From assembly GCF_900101175.1 (NCBI RefSeq), contig NZ_FNFQ01000009.1:124001-188000 (forward strand): a stretch of 64,000 nucleotides of DNA, read 5' to 3'. This stretch comes from Stenotrophomonas pavanii (lineage in GTDB: Bacteria; Pseudomonadota; Gammaproteobacteria; Xanthomonadales; Xanthomonadaceae). Made by a program: the position numbers and the translations under genes. Below, in pieces: positions 50,677 through 58,817 of the stretch (positions within the stretch are counted from its first letter, which is position 1; each line of letters starts with the position of its first letter). The notes below the pieces were generated by a model that ran no database searches, had not been told where the DNA came from, and saw only the letters and a program-made list of their open reading frames with translations.

Positions 50677-51831
50677 CTAGTCCATCGGCTTGGACCGGGT
50701 ATCCACCCGCACGATCACCGACATGCCGGGCCGCAGCTGCGCGGCCAGCTTCTGGCCTTCATTGATCGATATCCGCACCGGCAGCCGCTGCACCACCTTG
50801 GTGAAATTGCCGCTGGCGTTGTCCGGGCGCAGCACGCTGAATTCCGACCCGGTGGCCGGCGCAATCTCCTGCACGCGGCCCCGCAGCACCTGGCCCTGGA
50901 ACGCGTCCACTGAGAACGTGGCCGGCTGGCCGATCGCCATTCCCCAGGTCTGGCCCTCCTTGTAGTTGGCCACCACCCACAGCGTATCGGGCACCAGGAA
51001 CAGCAGCTGCGAACCGGCCGCGACGTACTGGCCCACGCGTACGCTGGCCTCACTGATCTGGCCGTCGCGCGGCGCGTGGATCACCGTGTTGGCCAGGTCG
51101 ATGCGTGCCAGCTCCAGCTGCGCCTGGGCGCTCTCCACCTGGGCCTCCAGGCTCTTGCGCGCCACCTGGGTCGATACCAGGGTCTCCTCGGCGATGCGGA
51201 TCTGCGCCTGCGCCTGTTGCACACTGGCCTGTGCCGACGCCTGGGTGGTGCGGAACTTGTCGCGGTCGTTGATGGACACCAGCTGCTGCGCCGCCAGTTC
51301 CTCGTAGCGTTTCAGCTCATTGCGCGAGCGCTGCAGTTCCGCCTGGCCGGCCGAGAGCGTGGCGCGGGCGGACGCAATCTGTGCGCGGTTCTGCGCCTGT
51401 GACTGGTCCGAATTGGCCAGCGCCGCGCGCGCGCTGTCCAGCGTCGCCTGCGCCTGGGCCACGCGTTGCGCATAGATGCGGTCATCGATGCGCAGCAGCG
51501 GCTCGCCCTGCCGCACATGCTGGAAATCCTTCACCAGCACTTCGGTGACATAGCCGTTCACCTGGGGTGCCATCACCGTGATCTGCCCGCGCACGTAGGC
51601 GTTGTCGGTCACCATCACGCTGCTGGTGAACGGCCACAGGTGCCACGCACGCAGGATCAGCGCGATGCCCAGCAGGGCCACCACCACCATCACCACCACG
51701 CTGCGCGCGCTGGGCTTGAGGTATTTCGGCGCGACCGCCGGTTCAACCGGCGTGGGCGCAGGCGCCGCGTCGGTCGGCGGCGGTGGGGTCACGTTGTCGG
51801 CGTCGTCGGGTCGGGGCGGGACGGGGGGCAT
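50677..51831 (-). CDS. EmrA/HlyD-family efflux adaptor
   Basis: The protein has 384 residues. A proline-rich cytoplasmic tail (about 1-40) leads to a single anchor helix (about 43-63). Strands with TDNAYVRGQITVMAPQVNGYV, a long Ala/Gln coiled-coil hairpin (about 105-225) and a second lipoyl half (SEASVRVGQYVAAGSQLLFLVPD) follow. TDNAYV is the EmrA hallmark. It is third in the operon tetR-mfs-emrA, 10 bases after the MFS gene. No TolC-type gene is in the operon, so it must recruit one from elsewhere, possibly that at 9638-11038 or a general TolC. Confidence 0.92.
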   Translation of the reverse strand: MPPVPPRPDDADNVTPPPPTDAAPAPTPVEPAVAPKYLKPSARSVVVMVVVALLGIALILRAWHLWPFTSSVMVTDNAYVRGQITVMAPQVNGYVTEVLVKDFQHVRQGEPLLRIDDRIYAQRVAQAQATLDSARAALANSDQSQAQNRAQIASARATLSAGQAELQRSRNELKRYEELAAQQLVSINDRDKFRTTQASAQASVQQAQAQIRIAEETLVSTQVARKSLEAQVESAQAQLELARIDLANTVIHAPRDGQISEASVRVGQYVAAGSQLLFLVPDTLWVVANYKEGQTWGMAIGQPATFSVDAFQGQVLRGRVQEIAPATGSEFSVLRPDNASGNFTKVVQRLPVRISINEGQKLAAQLRPGMSVIVRVDTRSKPMD

Positions 51832-51841
51832 GGTCGAGAAC

Positions 51842-53515
51842 TCAGCGGGGCGCGGCTGGCGTGGCCGCAATGGGAGGAGTGGGGTGGCGCTTGCGCCATT
51901 GCTTGCGTACGGCAGTGCGCAGCGAGAGCAGCAGCAGCCAGCACAGGAAGCCGATCGCCAGCCAGCCGCTCAGCGTGAACACGTCATTGAAGCCACGCAC
52001 GTTGGCTTCGCGGCGCGTGGTCTGTGCCAGCTGCGCGCTGCCCTGCGCACTGCGCAGCACCGGGTCGGTGATCTGCGCAGCGTACAGCTGCTGCTGGATG
52101 CGCAGGCGTTGCGCGACCACCGGATCGGCCGGGTCGAGCTGGCTGGTCAACGCGCTGGAATAGAGTTGCTCCCGATGCAGCTGGAAGGTGCCCAGCACTG
52201 CCGAGCCGGCCAGGCCGCCCAGCGTCTGCGTGATCGACAGCGTCACCAGGAAGGTGATCATGTGGTCCACGCCCTGCTTCAATGCGGCGGAAATGCCGAG
52301 CATGATCAGCGGGCCCATGAACATGCCGGCGCCCACCGACGCCAGGAACTGGCTGACATAGAAGTCGTGCGGCCGATCGAGGCTGGTGCGGTGCTGGTCG
52401 AAGAACGCGGCGGTTCCCAGCAGCAGGATCGCCATCAGCAACTGGGCGATCAACCGCTTGGGCCCGAAGGTCAACGCGGCGCCGGCGATGCCGGTGACCA
52501 CGCCGGCCAGGATCACCACGAACAGCGGGCGCATCTGGTCCGGCCCCATGCCCAGCGTACGCATCAGGTTGACCACCCCGTAGGACTGCTCGGTGGTCAG
52601 GAAGCGGATCAGGAAGGCGCCGACGATGAAATGCAGGACCGGCAGCGTCGACAGCCAGCGGATCTGCAGCAGCGGATTGCGCCGGTAGTGCTCGATGATC
52701 AGGGCGGTGGTGGACAGCACGATCGAGGCGATCAGCGCCCAGCCCAGCCACGCTGTATTGAGCCACCAGCGCGTGTAGCCCTGCGCCAGTACGATCACCA
52801 GCAGGGCAACGGCCGGGGCAAGCAGGGCGAAGGTGAGGAAATCCAGCGGTTCGAAGGCCTTGACCTGGATGCCCGGCGGCAGCTTCAGCAGCACCACCGC
52901 CGCGAACGCACACAGGGCCAGGCCGGCCTCGAACGAGTACAGCTGGTGCCATTGGCCGGTATCGACCAGGCCCGGCGAGACGATCCAGGCAATCGGCACC
53001 GCCAGCTGCGACACGCCGACACCGATCACCAGCAGGTTGCCGGTGAACCGTCGCGGCAGTGCCTGCAGCATGTACAGCGTGCCCAGCGTTGAACACGCCG
53101 CGCCGGCGAAGCCGCTGGCGGCACGGGTCAGCATCGTGGTCTCGAAGCTGCCGACGAACAGGTGCAGCACCGCCAGCGCCGCATACAGGCCCAGCCCGAT
53201 CTCGGCGAACAGGCGGATGCCGTACTGCTGGCGGAACTTGAAGGCCAGCAGGTTGGCGGTGACGTTGACCATGGCATAGGCCGCTACCAGCCAGCTGCCC
53301 TGGGTCGGTGTCAGTGCCAGCTGGCCCTGCAGGAACGGCAGGTTGGCGGTGACCAGCGCATTGCCGAGGCCGCCGGTGATCGCCACCAGCAGCGATACCA
53401 GCGCATAGGCCGCGCGCCGGTACGGCGGGTGCCAGGGCATCGACGCCGAGCCGGGCATGGTCGGCTTCTCATGCTCCTCCCAATCCGGAACCGGCTTCAG
53501 ATACGGCTGGACCAT
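51842..53515 (-). CDS. EmrB/QacA-type MFS efflux transporter (DHA2, 14 helices)
   Basis: This 557-residue proton-driven drug exporter has 14 predicted helices. The first (YALVSLLVAITGGLGNALVT) follows a 30-residue cytoplasmic tail. Motifs of DHA2 members include the GSWLVAAYAMVNVTA region and FMGPLIMLGISAALKQG. The ATG at 53515 shares one base with the tetR stop (TGATG), so translation is coupled. It works with the adaptor gene downstream as a tripartite pump. Gene order TetR-MFS-HlyD without TolC differs from emrCAB of S. maltophilia. Confidence 0.92.
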   Translation of the reverse strand: MVQPYLKPVPDWEEHEKPTMPGSASMPWHPPYRRAAYALVSLLVAITGGLGNALVTANLPFLQGQLALTPTQGSWLVAAYAMVNVTANLLAFKFRQQYGIRLFAEIGLGLYAALAVLHLFVGSFETTMLTRAASGFAGAACSTLGTLYMLQALPRRFTGNLLVIGVGVSQLAVPIAWIVSPGLVDTGQWHQLYSFEAGLALCAFAAVVLLKLPPGIQVKAFEPLDFLTFALLAPAVALLVIVLAQGYTRWWLNTAWLGWALIASIVLSTTALIIEHYRRNPLLQIRWLSTLPVLHFIVGAFLIRFLTTEQSYGVVNLMRTLGMGPDQMRPLFVVILAGVVTGIAGAALTFGPKRLIAQLLMAILLLGTAAFFDQHRTSLDRPHDFYVSQFLASVGAGMFMGPLIMLGISAALKQGVDHMITFLVTLSITQTLGGLAGSAVLGTFQLHREQLYSSALTSQLDPADPVVAQRLRIQQQLYAAQITDPVLRSAQGSAQLAQTTRREANVRGFNDVFTLSGWLAIGFLCWLLLLSLRTAVRKQWRKRHPTPPIAATPAAPR

Positions 53516-54081
53516 CAACGGGCCTCGCTGGCAGCTCCCTGGAGACCCCCACGCAGCAGCTGCAGGGCGCGCCCGGCCAACTGGGCGCGCTCGTCGCGGG
53601 TCTTGCCGCGCAGGGCCGCACCCAGCATGCCCGAGATCAGTGAAATATCCGTCTTTTCCAGGTCGGCACGGCACAGCCCGGCGGCCTTGGCGCGGGCGAT
53701 CGGTTCCTCCAGCAGGTCGCGCACGGTCTCGCGCGCGGCGCGCATGGACGGCACGTCCGAATCAACCGCACGCCAGTAGTCGGCCAGTGCCGGCGAATCG
53801 ATGATGCGCTGGGCCATGCCTTCGAACACCTCGAACAGCGCGTCGTCGCGGTCGCCGAGCTGTTCGACCTGGCGCCGGATGCGGTCGACCGTACGCTGCA
53901 GCAGCGCCTGGATCAGCGCGGTGCGGTCGGGGAAGTTGCGGTACAGGGTGGCACGGCCCACCTGGGCACGTTCGACCACCAGGTCCAGCGGGGCGGTGAC
54001 GCCATGTTGGCCGAAGACATGATCGGCGGCGTCGAGGATGAGGGCACGGCGGGCGGCAGCATCGGCACGTTGAGCGGTCAT
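53515..54081 (-). CDS. TetR-family repressor of the EmrAB-like pump
   Basis: The protein has 188 residues. The HTH lies at about 20-60 (ILDAADHVFGQHGVTAPLDLVVERAQVGRATLYRNFPD) and the remainder forms a ligand-binding helical domain. It is the first gene of the operon, with a 7-2-7 palindrome 12 bases before the start that would place the repressor over the ribosome site or promoter. ATG 54081 (MTAQRADAA) is preferred over upstream 54159, which would span the operator. Confidence 0.9.
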   Translation of the reverse strand: MTAQRADAAARRALILDAADHVFGQHGVTAPLDLVVERAQVGRATLYRNFPDRTALIQALLQRTVDRIRRQVEQLGDRDDALFEVFEGMAQRIIDSPALADYWRAVDSDVPSMRAARETVRDLLEEPIARAKAAGLCRADLEKTDISLISGMLGAALRGKTRDERAQLAGRALQLLRGGLQGAASEAR

Positions 54082-54092
54082 GGATTGATTCT

Positions 54093-54108
54093 CGGACAAA
54101 ATTGTCCG
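54093..54108. promoter_or_regulatory. TetR operator
   Basis: CGGACAA-AA-TTGTCCG is a perfect 7-bp inverted repeat with a 2-base centre, located 12 bases upstream of the tetR start. A second half site (ATTGTCCGG) is at 54133-54141. Its size and position fit autoregulation. Confidence 0.8.
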
Positions 54109-54188
54109 TTTGGCGAGACAGTGAGTGACGGGATTGTCCGGTTGTTGTCGTACGCACATCTTTGTGACGGATGCGTGATGGCATGGAG

Positions 54189-54220
54189 TGAAAAGAGAAC
54201 GGGGGCCCGAAGGCCCCCGT
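54189..54220 (-). terminator. Terminator of the ZnuD-type gene (minus strand)
   Basis: ACGGGGGCC and its inverse form a perfect 9-bp stem with a tetraloop (TTCG on the minus strand), and the minus strand continues TTCTCTTTTC. It lies 62 bases after the receptor stop, beyond the repeat at 54228-54272. Confidence 0.75.
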
Positions 54221-54227
54221 GGAATGG

Positions 54228-54272
54228 CGCGGGGGTCAGAGCCCTTTCCTTCGGAAAGGGATCCGGCCCCGC
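54228..54272. repeat. GGGGTCAGATCCC-family hairpin, copy 2 (diverged)
   Basis: GCGGGGGTCAGAGCCCTTTC and an imperfect inverse (GGAAAGGGATCCGGCCCCGC) surround a TTCG-type loop, related to the perfect palindromes at 50601-50651 and 58771-58813. Confidence 0.8.
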
Positions 54273-54281
54273 CGTGCGCGG

Positions 54282-56486
54282 TCAGAAGAACGCGCGGATG
54301 CCGAATGCGACACCACGGCCCGGCAGCGGCGAGTAGTCGCGCAGCAGCGAGGTATGCGGACGCACTTCGCGGTTGGTCAGGTTGCTGCCATCCAGGAACA
54401 CCTCGTAGCTGTTGCTCGCGTTGCGATCCCAGCGGTAGGCCAGGTGTGCATCGACCAGGGTGTAGCCGTCGCTCGGTGCTTCGTTCTGGGCGACATCCTT
54501 CTGGCGGCTGTAGCGCACCGCACCGACCGAGGCACGCCAGCCATCCTTCGACCAGCGCAGGTCGGCGCCGACGCGGGCCGGGGCGATGCGCGGCAGGTAG
54601 CCGGTGTTGGCCAGCTCCACCGTGTAGTTGTGGTTGTGGTCGCCGTGCGGCACGGCGATGTCCAGGTTGCGGCTGCCGCTGCCATCCAGCTTGGCCTTGA
54701 CGTAGTCGCCGAACAGGCGCAGGTCCCAGTCACCGGCGCCGCCCTCGAACAGGTGCACCAGCGCTTCGGCCTCGGCGCCGCGGAACACCGCGTCCTGCTG
54801 GGTCCAGGCGCGCACCGGCAGCCCCTCGGTAACGCCGGTGTCGGCCAGGTAGATGAAGTCCTTGAACTTCGTCTGGTAGACCGACGCGGAGAAGTCCAGG
54901 CGTTCGCTGTGGGTGTGAATGCCCAGTTCCACGCGCTGGCCGCGCTCGGTCTTCAGGTTGGCATCGCCGATTTCCAGCGAGCGGGTGGCGATGTGCGCGC
55001 CGGCGGCATACAGCTCTTCGTTGGTCGGTGCACGCTCGGAGCTGTCCACGCCGATGCGCAGGTCAACCGCATCGTTGAGCTTCCAGATGCCAGCGGCAGA
55101 CAGGTTGGTGGCGCCGAACGTGCGGCGGCGGTAGTCACCGCTCGGGTCCAGCTTGACCTGGTCGTGGCGGCCGCCCAGTTCCAGCTTGAACGGGCCGAAC
55201 TGCTTTTCCTGCAGCACGAACAGGCCGATGTTCCGGGTGCCGGTATCCGGTACGAACGCTTCTTCACCCTTGGCGCCGAAATCACTGTTGCCGAACTGCA
55301 GGCCGAAGGCACCATCCCAGCCGCCGATCTGCTGCTGCACGGCTTCCAGGCGTGCCTCGATGCCGCGGTTGGTGAAGCGGGTCGACGGCGTGCCGGCCTC
55401 CAGCTCCACGTGCTCGTAGTCGGTGTAGGCCACGCGCGCGTTGATGTTCTTCAGGAACGAGACAGGGTCGTAGATGCCGGCCTTGGTCTCGAAGCGGTTC
55501 TGCACCATGTCGATGCGCACGTCGTGCTCGTCTCCGCCTTCCTCTTCATCGCCATGATCGTGGCCGTGGTCATGGTCGTGGTCATCGCCGTCGGCATGCA
55601 CGTGCGCGCCATTGGGAATGCCGTAGTTGGTACGGTAGGTGCTGGCCGATACGCCGAAATAGCCGCCGTCGCCCAGCCAGGTCGCACCGACGCCACCGGC
55701 GCGGGTACGGATGGAGCTGTTGTCGAGGCGGCCGCGACGCGGTTCTTCGCCTTCGGCCGCTTCATGGTCGTGATCGTGGTCATGGTGGTCTTCCAGGCTG
55801 TCGATCACTGCGTAGCCAGGAATACGGTAGTCATCGCCGTTGCGGACCAGGCCATCCACGTGCAGCACGACGTTGCCGCTGACGCCATCGAGGCGGAACA
55901 TGCCACTGCGCTCGTTGTTCACCGAGTTGCCGCGCAGTTCGGCGCGGCCGCTCAGCGGGCGCTCCGGCAGTTCGCGTGCGATGCGGCCATCGACCACGTT
56001 GACCGCGCCGCCGATCGCACCGCTGCCGAACAGCAGGGTGGCCGGGCCTTTAAGGACCTCGATCTGGTCGGCCAGGAACGGCTCGATGCTGGTGGCATGG
56101 TCGGCGCTGACGGTGGAGGCATCCATGTTGCCCATGCCATTGGAGAGCACCGCCACGCGTGGGCCCTCCTGGCCGCGGATGATGGGGCGGCCGACACCCG
56201 GCCCGAAGAAGGTGCTCTGCACGCCGGGCAGCTTGGCCACGGTATCACCGAGGGTGCCGGCCTTCTGCTCGTCCAGGCGTTCACCGGCCAGAACCTCCAC
56301 CGGGCGTGCCAGCGATTCGGCGTCGCCCTGCAGCGGCGAAGCGGTGACCTGCACCGACGACAGTTCAGTCAGGTGGCGGTCACGGTGGGAATCGTCTTCG
56401 CCGGCGGCGAAGGCAACGGTCGGGAGCAGGGCGGTCAGGGCCAGGGCGAGGGAATGCGGCTTCAACCGCGGGGTACGGGCGGGCAT
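54282..56486 (-). CDS. znuD: ZnuD-type TonB-dependent zinc receptor
   Basis: The protein has 734 residues. It has a signal peptide ending AFAA, a TonB-box-like VQVTASP, a plug domain (about 45-165, GVGRPIIRGQEGPRVAVLSNG, IEVLKGPATLLFGSGAIGG) and a 22-strand barrel ending FGIRAFF. Two His/Asp-rich loops (DHHDHDHDHEAAEGEE near 235; HADGDDHDHDHGHDHGDEE near 305) are the metal-capturing loops seen in ZnuD. A Zur-like box overlaps its presumed -10. It imports zinc across the outer membrane under zinc limitation. Confidence 0.92.
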   Translation of the reverse strand: MPARTPRLKPHSLALALTALLPTVAFAAGEDDSHRDRHLTELSSVQVTASPLQGDAESLARPVEVLAGERLDEQKAGTLGDTVAKLPGVQSTFFGPGVGRPIIRGQEGPRVAVLSNGMGNMDASTVSADHATSIEPFLADQIEVLKGPATLLFGSGAIGGAVNVVDGRIARELPERPLSGRAELRGNSVNNERSGMFRLDGVSGNVVLHVDGLVRNGDDYRIPGYAVIDSLEDHHDHDHDHEAAEGEEPRRGRLDNSSIRTRAGGVGATWLGDGGYFGVSASTYRTNYGIPNGAHVHADGDDHDHDHGHDHGDEEEGGDEHDVRIDMVQNRFETKAGIYDPVSFLKNINARVAYTDYEHVELEAGTPSTRFTNRGIEARLEAVQQQIGGWDGAFGLQFGNSDFGAKGEEAFVPDTGTRNIGLFVLQEKQFGPFKLELGGRHDQVKLDPSGDYRRRTFGATNLSAAGIWKLNDAVDLRIGVDSSERAPTNEELYAAGAHIATRSLEIGDANLKTERGQRVELGIHTHSERLDFSASVYQTKFKDFIYLADTGVTEGLPVRAWTQQDAVFRGAEAEALVHLFEGGAGDWDLRLFGDYVKAKLDGSGSRNLDIAVPHGDHNHNYTVELANTGYLPRIAPARVGADLRWSKDGWRASVGAVRYSRQKDVAQNEAPSDGYTLVDAHLAYRWDRNASNSYEVFLDGSNLTNREVRPHTSLLRDYSPLPGRGVAFGIRAFF

Positions 56487-56498
56487 GGGCAGGTCCTT

Positions 56499-56513
56499 TG
56501 TTACACTATATCA
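56499..56513. promoter_or_regulatory. Zur-like box of the znuD promoter
   Basis: TGTTACACTATATCA is a partial dyad similar to the TGTTATAATATAACA-type Zur consensus. It starts 13 bases upstream of znuD and covers a TATAGT -10-like sequence on the minus strand. Confidence 0.6.
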
Positions 56514-56580
56514 ATCACGGGGCGCACGAATCCCGTCGATGGGACAGGGGGAGGGGACACCGTGCGGGTCGGGAAGGGAT

Positions 56581-56598
56581 GTTATATTATTCCATAAC
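56581..56598. promoter_or_regulatory. Zur-like palindrome before the MerC-like gene
   Basis: GTTATATTATTCCATAAC has inverted GTTAT/ATAAC arms, within the AT-rich promoter 25 bases upstream of the MerC-like gene. It resembles the Zur consensus. Together with the box at 56499 it fills the znuD/merC divergent gap (56487-56622). Confidence 0.65.
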
Positions 56599-56622
56599 GA
56601 TTCGCCGACCCTGCTGGAAGTC

Positions 56623-57036
56623 ATGTCCCTGTCCTCACGAATGCGCCATCTGCTTGACCGTTTCGGTGCCACGGGTTCGATGCTGTGCGCGGTGCACTGC
56701 GCGGTCATCCCGGTGCTGCTGGCGGCGGCGCCCTCGCTGGGCCTGTCGTTCTGGCTGAGCGATGGGGTGGAGCAGGGACTGGTGGTGTTTGTGACCCTGC
56801 TCGGGCTGTTCAGCCTGGTCTGGGGCTACCGCCGCCACGGTGCGCTGCGTGCGCTCGGCTTCCTGATCCCCGGCCTGGTCGCGCTGTGGGCCGGCGTGCT
56901 GTACGACCCGCTGCACCACAACGCGGTACCGCATGCGGTGGTGATGACCATCGGCGGCCTGCTGGTGGGGGTGGCCCACCTGGTCAACCTGCGCCTCAAC
57001 CATGGCCACGTGCACGACGCCAGCTGCGCGCACTAG
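56623..57036 (+). CDS. MerC-domain inner-membrane protein, probably Zur-regulated
   Basis: The protein has 137 residues. Four helices are predicted, with a Cys pair in SMLCAVHCAVIPVLLAAAPS on the first, the typical metal-binding pair of MerC-type proteins. The C-terminal tail NLRLNHGHVHDASCAH is His/Cys-rich. It is divergent from znuD and preceded by a Zur-like palindrome, so a zinc role fits better than mercury. Similar MerC genes are commonly found in Zur regulons. ATG 56623 starts just before helix 1. Confidence 0.85.
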   Translation: MSLSSRMRHLLDRFGATGSMLCAVHCAVIPVLLAAAPSLGLSFWLSDGVEQGLVVFVTLLGLFSLVWGYRRHGALRALGFLIPGLVALWAGVLYDPLHHNAVPHAVVMTIGGLLVGVAHLVNLRLNHGHVHDASCAH

Positions 57037-57146
57037 GTGCTCCGTGATAGGATTTTCGATCGTGCGCGGGGGCGCCCAGCAAGGTGGCCCCGCCGAACCC
57101 GTGTCAGTACGGGGTAACCAGATTTCACACTTGAGGAGTTGAAGAC

Positions 57147-57326
57147 ATGGGTAAGGGTGACCGCAAGACCGCCAAGGGCAAGCGCTACAACGCCAGCTAC
57201 GGCAACGCCCGTTCGCACACTGCGAGCAAGGTCGCCGTAGGCGCCGCCGCCCCGGTTGCCAAGAAGACCGTGGCCAAGGCTCCGGCGAAGAAGGCCGTTG
57301 CGAAGAAGGCCGTCGCCAAGGCCTGA
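57147..57326 (+). CDS. 30S ribosomal protein bTHX
   Basis: This is a very basic 59-residue protein. The N-terminal GKGDRKTAKGKRYNASYGNA matches the Thx core (GKGDRxTxxGKxxxxxYG) that sits in the head of the 30S subunit. The C-terminal 35 residues are an Ala/Lys/Pro-rich extension (AKKTVAKAPAKKAVAKKAVA), much longer than the 26-residue Thermus protein and reminiscent of histone-H1-like tails. GAGGAG lies 8-13 bases before the ATG and a strong terminator follows. Too short to be seen by length-filtered gene finders. Confidence 0.93.
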   Translation: MGKGDRKTAKGKRYNASYGNARSHTASKVAVGAAAPVAKKTVAKAPAKKAVAKKAVAKA

Positions 57327-57353
57327 TCCGGCCGACCGACCGGTCCACGAAGA

Positions 57354-57380
57354 ACGCGGCGCCTGGCGCCGCGTTTTTTT
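57354..57380 (+). terminator. Terminator of the bTHX gene
   Basis: CGCGGCG/CGCCGCG stem with a short loop and seven T residues, 28 bases after the stop. Confidence 0.92.
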
Positions 57381-57392
57381 ATGCACGTTCTT

Positions 57393-57452
57393 GTAGCGCC
57401 GAGCCCATGCCCGGCTGGCCGGAAATGCAGCCGAGCGCGGGCTCGGCGCTAC
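57393..57452. repeat. SMAG-like palindrome pair
   Basis: It opens with GTAGCGCCGAGCCCATGC and closes with GGGCTCGGCGCTAC, an inverted pair with GTAG/CTAC ends. It lies between convergent bTHX and the phosphodiesterase gene. Confidence 0.85.
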
Positions 57453-57459
57453 AACCGCA

Positions 57460-58713
57460 TCAGCGCAGGGTCTGCTTCAACGTGTCCGGGTTGCCATCGT
57501 TCGGTGCGGCCGGCACCTGCAGCAGATGGGCCAGCAGCGGATAGACGTCCACGTTGTCGAAGCCGTCGATCACCAGGCCCTGGCGGAACGAGGGACCCTT
57601 GGCCACGAACACCGCGCGCATGGAAGGCAGGGCATTGTCATATCCGTGCGAGCCCCGATCCCGTCTTGCGCGCTTGGCGATCTTCTCCAGGTGCAGCGCG
57701 TCCCAGCCCTCATCCATCGCACAGACGATGGCCGGCACCCGCGGATGCGTGCCGTAGTGCCAGCGTGGCGGCAGGTTTTCCTTCTTCCAGCACGCGTAGT
57801 GTGCGTGGCGGCCGAGCAGTGCGCGCTCGGCCTCCTTCTCGCGACCGGCCACCGGTACGAAGCCGACCGACTGGCCCTGGCTGACGTTGCGCGCAATCGA
57901 CGGGTCGGCCATCGATTCGGTGGAAATCACCTGGTCCTCAGGCACGGATGCCATGCCATGGTCGGAGACCACGATCACGTTGGTGGTCGCCGCCAGCCCG
58001 CGCTGCTGCAGTCCATCGAGGACCTGGCCGACGATCAGATCGGCGCGTGCGATCGCATCGGCGTACTGCGTCGACTCGGGGCCGTAGTTGTGGCCGGCCT
58101 TGTCCACATGCTCCATGTACAGCGTGGTCAGTCGCGGCGCGTCGGCGTCGGTCTGTGCCAGCCAGTCCAGCACGATGCCGGCGCGCTGTTCCAGGGGCTC
58201 CGTGGCGTCGTAGACGCGCCACTGGCTCGGGCGCACGCCACGGATCGCCGATTCACTGCCCGGCCACGAGGTCGTTGCAGTGCGCACGCCGACATTCTCG
58301 GCACCGACCCAGATCGGTTCGCCGCCCCACCACGCACTGGTGGTGACTGCCTCGCGGTTGCTCAGCTCGAACCGGCCCAGCGCCTCATCGTCCATGCTGT
58401 TGTTGACGATGCCGTGGTGGTCTGGGCGCAGGCCGGTGACGATCGTGTAGTGGTTGGGGAAGGTCAGTGAAGGGTAGGACGGCGTCATCCAGCGGGCGCG
58501 CACGCCGCCGTCGATCATCCGCTGCAGGTTCGGGGTCAGCCCGCGGTCCAGCGCGTCGGCGCGCAGGCCATCGATGGAGATCAGCAGCAGCTTCGGCGGC
58601 GCGGCCGCAGCGACGGACGCAGGGGGAACGGCGGCGGAAGGGGCGGGCGCGGTGCTGCAGGCGGCCAATGGCAGCAGCAGTGCCAGCGAAAGGGTCAGGC
58701 GTACGGAAGTCAT
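57460..58713 (-). CDS. Exported nucleotide pyrophosphatase/phosphodiesterase (NPP family lipoprotein)
   Basis: The protein has 417 residues. A lipobox LAAC (Cys19) anchors it in the envelope. The alkaline-phosphatase fold is seen in LLLISIDGLRAD (metal Asp), the nucleophile Thr in YPSLTFPNHYTIVTGLRP, YMEHVDKAGHNYGP, VSDHGMASVP and GSHGYDN. Its order matches the structurally known Xanthomonas NPP. It hydrolyses nucleotide phosphodiester and pyrophosphate bonds. ATG 58713 begins the signal peptide directly. Confidence 0.93.
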   Translation of the reverse strand: MTSVRLTLSLALLLPLAACSTAPAPSAAVPPASVAAAAPPKLLLISIDGLRADALDRGLTPNLQRMIDGGVRARWMTPSYPSLTFPNHYTIVTGLRPDHHGIVNNSMDDEALGRFELSNREAVTTSAWWGGEPIWVGAENVGVRTATTSWPGSESAIRGVRPSQWRVYDATEPLEQRAGIVLDWLAQTDADAPRLTTLYMEHVDKAGHNYGPESTQYADAIARADLIVGQVLDGLQQRGLAATTNVIVVSDHGMASVPEDQVISTESMADPSIARNVSQGQSVGFVPVAGREKEAERALLGRHAHYACWKKENLPPRWHYGTHPRVPAIVCAMDEGWDALHLEKIAKRARRDRGSHGYDNALPSMRAVFVAKGPSFRQGLVIDGFDNVDVYPLLAHLLQVPAAPNDGNPDTLKQTLR

Positions 58714-58770
58714 CCGTGCATGATAAGTCGGTGCAATTACCGGCCCAAGACACGGCGCGCCAGGACCGTC

Positions 58771-58813
58771 CGGGGTCAGATCCCTTTTCCACCGGAAAAG
58801 GGATCTGACCCCG
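58771..58813. repeat. GGGGTCAGATCCC-family perfect palindrome, copy 3
   Basis: CGGGGTCAGATCCCTTTTCC (58771-58790) and its perfect inverse (58794-58813) with a 3-base loop. It lies between two minus-strand genes, so it may act on the ogt transcript end. Confidence 0.92.
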
Positions 58814-58817
58814 ATGC

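Noticed and set aside
54219-56597. A 792-codon plus-strand frame opposite the ZnuD-type gene
   Set aside because: The minus strand carries the full TonB-receptor signature; the plus frame is its shadow, with a Val-rich artefact opposite the His loops.
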